Counted from the first letter of the stretch, positions 34,384-42,837 are shown. The stretch: 64,000 bases of DNA from an uncultured Chthonomonas sp. (GCA_903859705.1 CAIONQ010000105.1:62001-126000); one strand, 5' to 3'. The notes: generated from the letters alone by a model not told the origin. Made by a program: numbers and translations.

Positions 34384-35523
34384 ATGGCTTCGCCTCTTAG
34401 CCCCTTAACCTACTTTCGGCGTTGCCCCGGGCGCACGCTGCCCATGGCTTTTGTTATTGTGCTTGCGGTTGCGGCGGTTGCCTCGGTGGTAACCATCGTC
34501 CACTCAATCGATCTCACCGTTTTTACTCTCTACGGCTACAACCGCTACCTTACCGGCCTTACACCCCGCAACTCGCTTACCATTCCAGAAGATCAGATGG
34601 CGGCCGTGCGTAAAATTCCGGAAATGGGAGAAATCTGCCCCTCGCACTCTTATCAGGTGATGGTTAAAACCATATTTGGCAAAATGGTGTTTCCGGTTTT
34701 TGGGCTGGATTCCCCTGGCCGAGACCTGGTAATGCATCGTGCCGGCGTAACACTTGCCCGCGGAAGAATGGTAGAAGATGGCAAAGCCGAAGCCGTGCTT
34801 AGTGAAGATGTTGCCCACAATCTCAACCTCAAAATAGGGGACGTTGTTTCCAGCCCTGATTCACAGGATGCATACGCACCAATCCCAATTCGCCTGGTTG
34901 GTACATTAAAGGGCCGTGTGTGGCTGGGGCTAACATCTAAGGCGCTTGCAGATGCCAATTCACCATTCACCTTTACGGGCTGCCTTATGTTTTCTAAAAC
35001 GCCTAGCCTTGCCGAACAGCGCAAGCTGGATAGAGCTGTTGAGAAAGCGATTGATAAAGGGCAGGCGCGTGAGTGGCAGTATGCAGGGCTGGTTAAGGAA
35101 ACACGTAGTGCCCTGAGCAATCTTTACCTTATTCTGGATTTGGTAGTGGGGATTATAGTATTTGCCATCTCCCTTGTGTGCGGCTTGCTCTCCAACATCT
35201 ACTTCACTCAGCGCCTTCCAGAGATAGCCACTCTATCAGCAATTGGTTACCGTAGACCCTGGTTAATGATGCGTGCCGGAGCAGAAACCGCGCTGCTTTG
35301 CACCGTGGGCTGGGCAACCGGCTGCGTGGTTACCGTGTGTTTGCTTACAGTGCTGAAAGCAGTTTTCATGACCCCGAAAGGGCTGTTGCTTAACACCTTC
35401 GATCTCTCCGCATTCGTGCTCACAACACCATTGCCGCTTTCAATAACCCTCTTCGCATTCTTCACCATATATACTCGCCTTCGCACATTGGACCCGGTAA
35501 GCATTATCGAACGCCGTCAATAG
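34384..35523 (+). CDS. FtsX/MacB-type ABC transporter permease, no adjacent ATPase
   Basis: This is a 379-residue membrane protein. A first transmembrane helix (about 20-42) is followed by a periplasmic MacB-like domain (about 43-235) and three C-terminal helices (about 248-270, 300-325, 345-365), the standard FtsX-family topology. The ending LRTLDPVSIIERR is the common motif of these permeases. Members move lipoproteins, peptides or lipids, or transmit mechanical signals. Its neighbours include a LolA-like protein, which could hint at lipid or lipoprotein traffic, but the required ATPase gene is not in the window. Confidence 0.87.
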   Translation: MASPLSPLTYFRRCPGRTLPMAFVIVLAVAAVASVVTIVHSIDLTVFTLYGYNRYLTGLTPRNSLTIPEDQMAAVRKIPEMGEICPSHSYQVMVKTIFGKMVFPVFGLDSPGRDLVMHRAGVTLARGRMVEDGKAEAVLSEDVAHNLNLKIGDVVSSPDSQDAYAPIPIRLVGTLKGRVWLGLTSKALADANSPFTFTGCLMFSKTPSLAEQRKLDRAVEKAIDKGQAREWQYAGLVKETRSALSNLYLILDLVVGIIVFAISLVCGLLSNIYFTQRLPEIATLSAIGYRRPWLMMRAGAETALLCTVGWATGCVVTVCLLTVLKAVFMTPKGLLLNTFDLSAFVLTTPLPLSITLFAFFTIYTRLRTLDPVSIIERRQ

Positions 35524-35582
35524 AGTGCGAATATCCGCGCAGGAGTTGACGATGACAAAGAGAAATGCTGAAGTGCAAGGTG

Positions 35583-35615
35583 GGGCACAATGTGCCCGCA
35601 TAGGGCATATTGCCC
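35583..35615 (+). promoter_or_regulatory. Two tandem small palindromes in the universal-stress-protein leader
   Basis: Two perfect short dyads, gggcac-aat-gtgccc (35583-35597) and gggca-tat-tgccc (35603-35615), stand 5 nt apart, 74 nt before the start codon. They could be operator half-sites or leader hairpins. The 165-nt region otherwise holds no convincing gene. Confidence 0.35.
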
Positions 35616-35688
35616 GGTGTTGTACAGGACGTAAGGATTTAAAGTGTGGCTTTTGCCATACATGGTTTGAAAGAGAGCAGGTGCCGAG

Positions 35689-36132
35689 ATGTTTACAAAG
35701 ATTTGTTTGTGTACAGATGGCTCCGATTACGCCGTGCATGCCGCCAAAACTGCGGCAAGTCTTGCTTCCAAATATGGCTCCGAGCTGCTGGTGCTTTCGG
35801 TGTTTAACCCCGCTGTAGTGGCCATCCCTCCAATAAGCATGGCAGAGGCCTCCGTCTTGATGGGTTACGAAACCGATACGATAGCCGAGGCTATCCACAC
35901 CCAGGCCGAGAAGGCCATAGAGCCCACGCTGGCGGCAGCTGGCGTTAAATACACGCTGTGCAGGGAGATAGGGCACCCCGTTGATAGGATAACAGGCTTT
36001 GCCGCAGCAGAAGGCTGTGACCTAATTGTGATGGGTAGCCGCGGTATGGGAGATTTCAAGTCACTTCTGCTGGGAAGTATCTCGACTGGCGTATTGCATC
36101 ACAGTCAGTTGCCGGTGCTCATAATCAAGTAG
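35689..36132 (+). CDS. Universal stress protein (UspA family), ATP-binding type
   Basis: This is a 147-residue cytoplasmic protein with a single Usp domain. N-terminal ICLCTDGSDYAVHAAKTA and the C-terminal ATP-binding motif GSRGMGDFKSLLLGSIS (the G-2x-G-9x-G-S/T pattern) are intact. Such proteins bind ATP and help cells survive stress and stasis. It stands alone, between the permease and a hydrolase. Confidence 0.94.
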   Translation: MFTKICLCTDGSDYAVHAAKTAASLASKYGSELLVLSVFNPAVVAIPPISMAEASVLMGYETDTIAEAIHTQAEKAIEPTLAAAGVKYTLCREIGHPVDRITGFAAAEGCDLIVMGSRGMGDFKSLLLGSISTGVLHHSQLPVLIIK

Positions 36133-36279
36133 GTTGGAAGTGCCTGTTGGATGGGTATTGGATTTATTGTGGCTCCATACCCCAGAGTAGATATGCGTAC
36201 TCGCGCGTTATACCCTTCGGGCTTGCAGCGAGAGTGGCATTAGACGTCCGATATCTTACGCTTGATGTGGAGGTTGGAG

Positions 36280-37758
36280 ATGGTAGGGATCGTTGCGGCA
36301 GCAATTACAATGCTCTTCACCACGACTGGCGGTGTTCAATCACCTCAGTGGAGTGAGAAGCTGTTCCCTCACACATTGGCACCGGATCAATGTGAGAATC
36401 GCTTAAGCCGATTGGAAGCCCACGAGAAACTTGCCGGGAGCAGCACTATAGGTGTGGTTACCACCGGGTTTATCTGCCGAAATATGGATGGGGGAGATGA
36501 GAGCGGACAGGCTCGGTTCTATCTTCCTGCTGCGCTCATTAGCGGTGGAATCCAGAATGCTCCCCTCATCTACAACGCTGGATATGAGCTTGATGAGAAT
36601 GGAGCATCTAAACTGGCTGCAAAGGGGTATGTGGTTTGCACCCCGCATGCCCATCCCGCTCATCCGCTTGTACGTGGACCTTATCTGGATCTTGCTTTAT
36701 TGCACGCTGCCCGCGGCCTGAGCTGGGTTGATCCACTAAGAGTAGGTATTCAGGGTGGCAGTGCGGGTGGGTGGATGGCGCTGCTCCTCACCGCAGAGTC
36801 TTTTCCTGTTTTGTGGAGCACGCCAGATGTCCCTCCCATCCACTGGGGCTACAACGCCGGTTATCTACGCGCTAATCTGGATATCGCCGCGACTCCTCCC
36901 GGCTCTACAACGCCGGTTATGCCCTATCTCTACGGGGTGGCTCAAATTGCAGATCCGTCTATGAAGGGGCTGGGTACTCGCTTTGATAGCCCATCGGCCC
37001 TGGCTGTGTCTCCCCTCGCACATATGGATACAATCACAGCGCCAGTACAAACCTATTTCTCCACAGCAGATGTGCTGGTACCCCTTAACCAGGTTTCGCA
37101 CTCGCTTGTTAAAAGGCGCATTAGTGCGAATATACCTGCTGACTACAATCCCGATATGTTGGATTGCTATGCTGCGGTACATGGCAACCGTACACTGCTG
37201 GATGTGCTGCCACGCCGGGCCTACGAGCTGTTTACCGTTGCAGTGCCAACGGGATTGGGGCGTGTGCCGCCTGTAGGCAAGGCGGGGACGGGCAAGTCTG
37301 GCACTATCGTTCTGCCGTTTTCAAAACGCAAAACATGGAGTATTGCAATTGTGGATGAGGGAGCACCAGATGCTGAATGTGCCCACACTAAGTACCAGTG
37401 GGGAGCGGATCATGAGCCCTTCATACATTGGGCCGAAGCTCAGGGGATATCTGAGGATCAACTTACGGCACCAAAGCTTGAGAGATTGATGAAACGGCTG
37501 TTGGGTGAACCGTGGCGCAAGATGGAAATGAAAACTCCCGGCAGTAAAACGGTTACTCGCAGAGAGTTGATGGATTTTCCTGCTGCAGAACGCACTGATG
37601 TGTTGCGTGGCCTCAAAGCTTTCGCACTTGAGGATGGCAGAGCTGCCCACCTGGGGCAGCTATATATCCGTTTGCCAAAGAAACTTAAGGTACTTGGGCC
37701 ACAACTGGGTGATGGCACATCGTTAGGCGTAAGACAGGCCCTTGAACCGCTCAGGTAG
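36280..37758 (+). CDS. Secreted alpha/beta hydrolase (prolyl-oligopeptidase-like core)
   Basis: This is a 492-residue exported hydrolase. The ATG at 36280 has GGAGG six bases upstream and starts a signal peptide (MVGIVAAAITMLFTTTGGVQ). The hydrolase core has the nucleophile elbow GIQGGSAGGW (Ser161), an acid candidate in YFSTADVLVP and a His candidate in CYAAVHGNRT. The C-terminal 150 residues (KTWSIAIVDEGAPDAECAHT onward) look unrelated to the core. I do not recognise a named family. An exported esterase or peptidase is the most that can be said. Confidence 0.78.
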   Translation: MVGIVAAAITMLFTTTGGVQSPQWSEKLFPHTLAPDQCENRLSRLEAHEKLAGSSTIGVVTTGFICRNMDGGDESGQARFYLPAALISGGIQNAPLIYNAGYELDENGASKLAAKGYVVCTPHAHPAHPLVRGPYLDLALLHAARGLSWVDPLRVGIQGGSAGGWMALLLTAESFPVLWSTPDVPPIHWGYNAGYLRANLDIAATPPGSTTPVMPYLYGVAQIADPSMKGLGTRFDSPSALAVSPLAHMDTITAPVQTYFSTADVLVPLNQVSHSLVKRRISANIPADYNPDMLDCYAAVHGNRTLLDVLPRRAYELFTVAVPTGLGRVPPVGKAGTGKSGTIVLPFSKRKTWSIAIVDEGAPDAECAHTKYQWGADHEPFIHWAEAQGISEDQLTAPKLERLMKRLLGEPWRKMEMKTPGSKTVTRRELMDFPAAERTDVLRGLKAFALEDGRAAHLGQLYIRLPKKLKVLGPQLGDGTSLGVRQALEPLR

Positions 37759-37939
37759 GCGTTGCGACTCCAGGATGTGCCGGTGTGTTATATACAAATG
37801 CCCTGGCCTCCAACATTTGGCGCCAGAGATTTGTATCATATAGTTTCCGAAATAGTGCCGAATGTCTTCCGCACCAATCCGTGGCTGCATGACATTCAGT
37901 GGTGCCTATGCGCGTTTCAGCGGGATGGGAATGCGTTTG

Positions 37940-38587
37940 TTACCCTGCGCCTGGCACAAACACTTCAAGAAAACCCTCCAGTTCATCCACATCAAATCCA
38001 TACGGCCCTTTCCCACACTGGAAGGCCACCCTCCCATGCTCATCAAGCACATACAGGCGCTCTGGCCAGGCTCCATAAATTCTCTGGGCCAGGTCATCGA
38101 TGGTATCCACAAGTATGGGTACTGTAAGGCGCAATCCAAGGGCGCACGCCAGGGCAGCATCAGCCCGGGCGGATAAGCTCACATGGTTTGCAATTAGCAC
38201 CTCATCGGCAATATTGGATGGGACTTGCCAACCGTCTGTGGAATGTGCTTCGCTAATGTAGATAAGGTAGCTGTCTATGGATAATAGGTACCGCTGGTAT
38301 ATTTCCTCCAGGCGCCCGGCCTGGCGTCGAAATGGTGGTCAGGTATAGCTCCCAAAAATAAGCAGCATCGGCTTTGCAGTTGCACCGCCAATGCGAATGG
38401 ATGTGGTGGCATCCAGTGTCCTTAGCTCAATTAACGGTACAGAACTGCCAACTCGTAAGCTATCTGGCTCGAAATAGCCCACATTTATCAGTATCTCGCC
38501 AGCAAATTCTGGAACTCCTGGCGGCAGTTGGATCCTGGCTGCTTCAGTATTAGAGGTACTCTCCACTGCTTCTATCTTCCGTTTCAC
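37940..38587 (-). CDS. Iodothyronine-deiodinase-like selenoprotein (in-frame UGA = Sec83)
   Basis: If the single UGA at 38339-38341 is read as selenocysteine, one 215-residue protein results. Residues 78-86 read FGSYTUPPF, the deiodinase active site (animal enzymes: FGSCTUPPF). After it come YLIYISEAHSTDGW, matching the conserved YIEEAHxxDGW with its histidine, then ERLYVLDEHGRV and GKGPYGF near the end, all in the same order and spacing as in PF00837 proteins. The fold is a thioredoxin-like redox protein. The GTG at 38587 overlaps the permease TGA (GTGA); a GTG at 38566 has GGAAG upstream and is an alternative. A SECIS-like hairpin follows the UGA. The natural substrate is unknown; bacterial homologues are not shown here to act on iodothyronines. 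A mere nonsense mutation is the alternative. Confidence 0.85.
38302..38332 (-). promoter_or_regulatory. Candidate bacterial SECIS element in the deiodinase-like gene
   Basis: In the minus-strand RNA, 14 nt after the UGA, ccaggc pairs with gcctgg (6 bp, 38308-38324) around the 5-nt loop cgggc, which has G at the second position. A lower helix uuuc/gaaa (38329-38332 with 38302-38305) extends it. Twenty nt separate the UGA from the apical loop. These features fit the published bacterial SECIS model (G among the first two loop bases, loop about 16-37 nt from the UGA). Confidence 0.72.
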
Positions 38588-40053
38588 GCGCGGTTTGCCG
38601 CTTGCGAGGGTTGGTGCAGCTGGCCCTTGACGCGCCTGATAGCAGCATACACTGTTCTGCCGATTAGTAACCATAGTCCCAGTGCAGCCAGATTCATTAA
38701 TGGCACAGCCACTATCATCATGAGGCATATTAGTACGCCAGCAACCGGTACAATTGGCCCGCCCATTATATGGAACTCTGGTTGAACTGTGCTCTGGCGC
38801 CGACGCAGTATCAGAACAAAGACGCATACGGAAATGTATCCTGCCAGCGTACACGTCATAACAAAATCCATCAAAATCCGCAGTGGCAGCAACGCGCTGG
38901 CAATGCAGGCAATAACGCCCACACATTGAATACTTCGGTATGGTGTGTTAAACCTGGTGTGGGTGCGGCCAAACCAGCCTGGCAGCAATCCACCTTGAGA
39001 GATGCCGAAAAGTACGCGAGGCAAACTCATTACGAGAACTAATAGAACAGAACTCATGCCAACCACTGCACCAAAAGCCACAAGAAGTTGTGCCCAATCC
39101 ATGTTAATGGTTCGGAAGGCATCGGAAATTGGCGCGGAAATGCTGATCTTTGAGCTGGGTATCATGCCGGTGAGGGCTATCGCCACCGCAATGTAGATGC
39201 TTGTGATGGCACCAATAGTGGCGATGACGCCCCGAGGAACATCCGTTTGAGGGCGTTTGCATTCGTGCGAGTATGCGGATAGCATCTCAAACCCGCCAAA
39301 TGCAAAGAAAACCATGGCCGCACCCGCCAGAACCCCTGCAGATCCATGTGCGTTGGTATCTCCGGATTTGTCGCCAGGGCCAATTCCACCCCAGCCATAG
39401 GGTGCAAATGGCAACCAGTTTGCCAGCCGGAAGTGGGCGAGGCCAACTGCCACTACCACCAGCAATGTTGTGAGCTTCAATCCCAGCAACAGATTGTTAA
39501 CGCCCATGCTCATTTTTATTCCGCGGTAGGCGATGATGGAAACTATCGTGAGTATTAACACGGCGGGGAGGTTAAGCATTGCTCCGCTCGCTACAATGCC
39601 GCCATGTACCTGATCTAAATCTATGGGAGCGCCCCCGAATCGTGCTGGCCATCCATATCCCAGAGCGCCCAGAAAGCTCTGGAAGTAGCCCGACCATCCT
39701 TGAGCAACGGCTGCACCTGCCAGGAAATAGCAGGTAACGAGGTTCCATCCGGAAAGCCAGCCACCAATTTCACCCAGGGCTGCGCGCCCATAGGCATAAG
39801 TCGATCCAGCAATTGGGATCCGCGAGGCGCACTCGCAGTAACAGAGCGCAACTGCGATGCAGGCTATCGCTGCAATTAAGAACGACACGATTATTGCCGG
39901 GCCAGCCTTGTCATGAGCTGCAATACCAATAGATACAAAAACACCGGCACCTACCACGCCTCCCAGGCCGAGTGACACCAATGAGCCTGGTCCCAGTGTT
40001 CGGGGTGTCGCATCGTCTTGCGCTTCTGGTTGCAATTCGAGATTACCGCTCAT
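38584..40053 (-). CDS. APC-superfamily amino-acid permease
   Basis: This is a 489-residue cytoplasmic-membrane transporter with about 12-14 helices. The N-terminal motif GLGGVVGAGVFVSIG is the substrate-binding unwound helix 1 of APC transporters. Further family stretches are AGSTYAYGRAALGEIGGWLSGW and FFAFGGFEMLSAYSHE. It resembles the cationic amino-acid transporter branch. The start at 40053 (MSGNLELQPE) fits the family better than the longer frame to 40095. It lies 52 nt after the small membrane protein and overlaps the deiodinase-like gene by four bases. Confidence 0.92.
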   Translation of the reverse strand: MSGNLELQPEAQDDATPRTLGPGSLVSLGLGGVVGAGVFVSIGIAAHDKAGPAIIVSFLIAAIACIAVALCYCECASRIPIAGSTYAYGRAALGEIGGWLSGWNLVTCYFLAGAAVAQGWSGYFQSFLGALGYGWPARFGGAPIDLDQVHGGIVASGAMLNLPAVLILTIVSIIAYRGIKMSMGVNNLLLGLKLTTLLVVVAVGLAHFRLANWLPFAPYGWGGIGPGDKSGDTNAHGSAGVLAGAAMVFFAFGGFEMLSAYSHECKRPQTDVPRGVIATIGAITSIYIAVAIALTGMIPSSKISISAPISDAFRTINMDWAQLLVAFGAVVGMSSVLLVLVMSLPRVLFGISQGGLLPGWFGRTHTRFNTPYRSIQCVGVIACIASALLPLRILMDFVMTCTLAGYISVCVFVLILRRRQSTVQPEFHIMGGPIVPVAGVLICLMMIVAVPLMNLAALGLWLLIGRTVYAAIRRVKGQLHQPSQAANRA

Positions 40054-40105
40054 ACATATCCATGTCCGTGAAGTGCGCAGTAGCTCACAACACAATTAAG
40101 AATTA

Positions 40106-40339
40106 TTACTGGCCCATGGGCGCGCTAGCGCTGGCCTGCGTTGCAGCATGCGTCCTGGCCTCAGACCTTAAGTCATACATGCCAGGATGCACTTGCATAC
40201 GCGGGCCGGCGTCTGGCTCTGTGGATGTTGTTATCCGCCAGCCAACATAACCGAGAACAATTGCGATTAGTCCCGCTGCAGCAAAGATGACCCATGGACC
40301 CATCTCTCGCCTCATTGCCGGTTTTCTACCTTCGCTCAT
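40106..40339 (-). CDS. Small single-pass membrane protein paired with second prepilin
   Basis: This is a 77-residue protein with GGAG eight bases before the ATG. A basic N-terminus (MSEGRKPAMRREMG) leads to one transmembrane helix (about 15-35, PWVIFAAAGLIAIVLGYVGW) and a polar tail with HPGM, rich in Ala, Thr and Gln. Its position 21 nt after a prepilin gene mirrors the pairing at 4235-5436, though in the opposite order. Function unknown. Confidence 0.75.
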   Translation of the reverse strand: MSEGRKPAMRREMGPWVIFAAAGLIAIVLGYVGWRITTSTEPDAGPRMQVHPGMYDLRSEARTHAATQASASAPMGQ

Positions 40340-40360
40340 TTAGGAACTCCGCATGTTCAG

Positions 40361-41155
40361 TTAGTTGGTGTTCAATCCCCAGCTGCCATCCGGGTTCTGG
40401 AATGGAATGCCGCGAAGCTCGGGGCGGTTTTGGTAGGGGCCAGCATCTGTTAGCAGATAGTAATTGATGGCTCTGCCATCTGGCTGATGCCCGCTAATTT
40501 GAACTCCCGATGCATTGGTCCAGGGTTTAGCACGCATTACCTTGGCGTGCCCATCTACAAAACACGAATTCAGCATCAGCTGATGCCGTGCCTGAACCGG
40601 TTCATCCATAAGACTGAAGTATGCGTCCGGCAGCGTTCCAGAGGAGTCGCTCCACAGAGATGTATTTACCGGGAAGTCAATCTGTGCAAGTGTTTTCGTC
40701 GGCCGATTGTTTGGCCCGAAGATGTTGCTGGGGCTGCCCCAATCGATGATCGAGAAGTTAGGCATATAACTTATGTACACCAGTGATGGGCTGCTGGTAC
40801 ACGCAGGCGGCATACCAATAGTCGCCATCATAGGCGGGAAGTTCATTGCCGTTGGGTTTGATGGGCAGGTATAGATCTGGGTGTTCTTTGTATACGGCAA
40901 AATGGCGGTCCAGGCCGAGAACACGCACGGCGAAGGTATGTCGCCAAAGTAGAGGTTCATGGGAAACGTCTCATCGTAATTCTGAACATACATGCTCGTG
41001 GCAAGGCCGGTCTCTTTCATGTTCGAGAGGCAAGAAATCGACCTTGCTTTCTCTCTCGCTTGAGCGAAAACTGGAAATAGAATTGCTGCAAGTATTGCTA
41101 TAAGTGCTATTACTACTAATAGTTCAATTAATGTGAAACCCATGCGTCTGCGCAT
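40361..41155 (-). CDS. DUF1559-type prepilin (H-X9-DG)
   Basis: This is a 264-residue prepilin with the canonical leader MRRRMG, cleaved before [19 protein letters not shown]. The Gly before the cleavage site and Glu at +5 are both present. The H-X9-DG motif is [12 protein letters not shown]. The body ([35 protein letters not shown]) aligns by eye with the other prepilin at 4235-5107 but is clearly divergent. It is probably the first gene of a four-gene transcript with the small membrane protein, permease and deiodinase-like selenoprotein. Confidence 0.93.
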   Translation of the reverse strand: MRRRMGFTLIELLVVIALIAILAAILFPVFAQAREKARSISCLSNMKETGLATSMYVQNYDETFPMNLYFGDIPSPCVFSAWTAILPYTKNTQIYTCPSNPTAMNFPPMMATIGMPPACTSSPSLVYISYMPNFSIIDWGSPSNIFGPNNRPTKTLAQIDFPVNTSLWSDSSGTLPDAYFSLMDEPVQARHQLMLNSCFVDGHAKVMRAKPWTNASGVQISGHQPDGRAINYYLLTDAGPYQNRPELRGIPFQNPDGSWGLNTN

Positions 41156-41676
41156 AATAGGACCCTGCCTTCCTGCGATGGTGAATGTGGTGGGACGATT
41201 ATGAGGTGGTGATGCATAAACAACGCAATTATCGGTAAGATTGCTTAAATATGGATTAGTTTTGTGTTAATAATTGTTAATCAAACTAATATGTTGGCTC
41301 GTTGGTGAGTGCAAGTGTGCTGCTGCACTGGAGTGAGTGCGCAGCCGATCTGGCAATGATGAGCATTTGCCTCAATTCTTGCAGGTCACAAAATCGTCAC
41401 ACTTTTTAACGTAGAGCACCGCTGGTTGTTTCCGTCAGAGCACTTCACACATGCTTCAACAGCACGATAGTCACAAATTTGTCCTGGCAAATCATTTACT
41501 ATTATTGTGTCCGGCAACACGCATTTGAGCCCGATAAAGCGGGCTCAAATGCGTAACAGGTCCGGCAATTGTGCGGCTGGCAGCAAGAACATGCGAACAG
41601 AGGCTGCAATGTCCGGATGCAGTCCTCGCTTTTGCCTGTAGGACGGCATGCCTGCATGAAAGGGAGCTAAATTCTC
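41156..41676. other. 521-nt noncoding divergent region
   Basis: No gene is evident. The left part serves the prepilin promoter on the minus strand and contains an AT-rich dyad (attagttt at 41255-41262 with aaactaat at 41283-41290) and the motif tcacactttttaa (41397-41409), shared with the other prepilin's upstream region. The right part holds a perfect hairpin flanked by direct repeats (41509-41568), reported separately. Confidence 0.55.
41509..41568 (+). promoter_or_regulatory. 15-bp perfect hairpin bracketed by a 9-bp direct repeat, upstream of PEP-CTERM gene
   Basis: acgcatttgagcccg (41519-41533) pairs perfectly with cgggctcaaatgcgt (41540-41554) over a 6-nt loop. The copies of gtccggcaa at 41509-41517 and 41560-41568 bracket it. 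It stands 109 nt before the PEP-CTERM start codon. It could be a terminator of an upstream leader, a protein-binding site or the trace of a small mobile repeat; no T tract follows. Confidence 0.55.
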
Positions 41677-42621
41677 ATGATTGGTCGAACTCTATTCACG
41701 ACCGTAGCTGCCTGCTGCATTCTCGCAGGTATAGCAGGCGGCAGCCGCACTGCAGTTGCTGATGATCTTTACGTTGCAACACTTACGGGTGTTACTCGCT
41801 TCTCACCATCCGGAGTAGGATCCGAATTCCTATCGAACCTGCCGGCATTTTCACCTCTTGGCATAGCATTTGATGCCACGGGCAACTTATATCTTTCGCA
41901 CCACGGAATAGACTCTTTAACGGAATATGCTCGGGATGGCTCAACCAGCGTGATTGCAAGTTACCTGAATGCACCCTATGAACTTGCTATGGATGCCAGC
42001 GGTAACTTCTACACCGCGAAAGATTTCAACCAGATCGCAAAAGTTACCAGAACCGGTGACGTTACTACGGTAGTTTCCGGGTTATCTAGCCCAAACGCGG
42101 TTGCATTTGGAACGGATGGTAGCACCCTGTACTATGCTGATATAAACGGGCTGTACAAGCTTGCCGGCGGCATATCTCCAACACTTGTAGCACCAAAATC
42201 AGCGTTTCCGGGCGGTGCCGGCCCTGTTTACATGGCGTTCGACAGGTTTGGAAACCTATTTGTATCTGATTACCATAATGGCTCTGTAGACAAAGTCACC
42301 CCCGACGGAACTGTTTCGGTTTTTGGTTTGATCAGTGGCAGGCCAGAGGGGCTTGCGTTTGATAATGCTGGGAACCTGTTTGTTGCCGAATACGAAGACA
42401 TCATTGCCAATGGTCGGATATTAGAGTTTAACCAGAGCGGTGTCATGACTGTGTTCGCAACCGGAGTTGTTGCGCCAGAAGGTATAGCATTTGGCCCGGG
42501 TAGTTCGGAGTTGTCTACACCAGAGCCTGGTGCAACAGCCTTGTTGGGTGTGTTGTGCCTGGGGGGCCTTGCGGTACGGAAACGGACGCGTATAACAAGC
42601 GCGCTAGCAAAGAAGAGTTAG
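41677..42621 (+). CDS. PEP-CTERM sorting-domain protein with NHL/SMP-30-like propeller
   Basis: This is a 314-residue exported protein. The signal peptide (MIGRTLFTTVAACCILAGIAGG) is cleaved near VADD. Six or so propeller repeats follow (PLGIAFDATGNLYLSHHGID, PEGLAFDNAGNLFVAEYED, PEGIAFGPG). The C-terminus is a PEP-CTERM signal: PEP, then a hydrophobic helix (GATALLGVLCLGGLAV) and a basic end (RKRTR). By family knowledge such proteins are processed by exosortase/archaeosortase-type enzymes and end up in the matrix or surface; no exosortase gene is in the window. Confidence 0.92.
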   Translation: MIGRTLFTTVAACCILAGIAGGSRTAVADDLYVATLTGVTRFSPSGVGSEFLSNLPAFSPLGIAFDATGNLYLSHHGIDSLTEYARDGSTSVIASYLNAPYELAMDASGNFYTAKDFNQIAKVTRTGDVTTVVSGLSSPNAVAFGTDGSTLYYADINGLYKLAGGISPTLVAPKSAFPGGAGPVYMAFDRFGNLFVSDYHNGSVDKVTPDGTVSVFGLISGRPEGLAFDNAGNLFVAEYEDIIANGRILEFNQSGVMTVFATGVVAPEGIAFGPGSSELSTPEPGATALLGVLCLGGLAVRKRTRITSALAKKS

Positions 42622-42837
42622 ATGCAGGTGCGGTAGGATTTTTTGTGAGTGGACTGAGTGGTGTGGCCCTGCCGATACATCTGCCTGGAATTAAGTGGTT
42701 GCCAGGCGAGAATATGTACAGCCATAGAAGAGATAGCACTGCTTATTGTTTTGCAGCCTTCGCCAGTTCCAAAGTTCAACTGCTTCGCCCTGGCCAATAC
42801 CTCAACTCTCGCCAAGGTTTGCAGATACCTGAAACAT
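42622..42837. other. Noncoding stretch after the PEP-CTERM gene
   Basis: Short open frames exist on both strands here, but none has a ribosome binding site or recognisable content. I see no feature before the hairpin that begins at 42838. Confidence 0.4.

Noticed and set aside
35552-35818. Cys-containing small protein after the permease, with GGAG before an ATG at 35552
   Set aside because: It runs deep into the universal stress protein gene in another frame, and the overlapped part shows no coding character of its own. The ribosome binding site alone is not enough.
37759-37939. Terminator between the secreted hydrolase gene and the selenoprotein gene
   Set aside because: I looked for a hairpin with a T tract between these converging genes and found none good enough to report.
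38339-38926. A 195-residue protein ending at the TGA at 38339
   Set aside because: Its first 113 residues lie inside the permease gene in another frame and look like shadow coding. Only the part after 38587 has family similarity, and that continues past the TGA.
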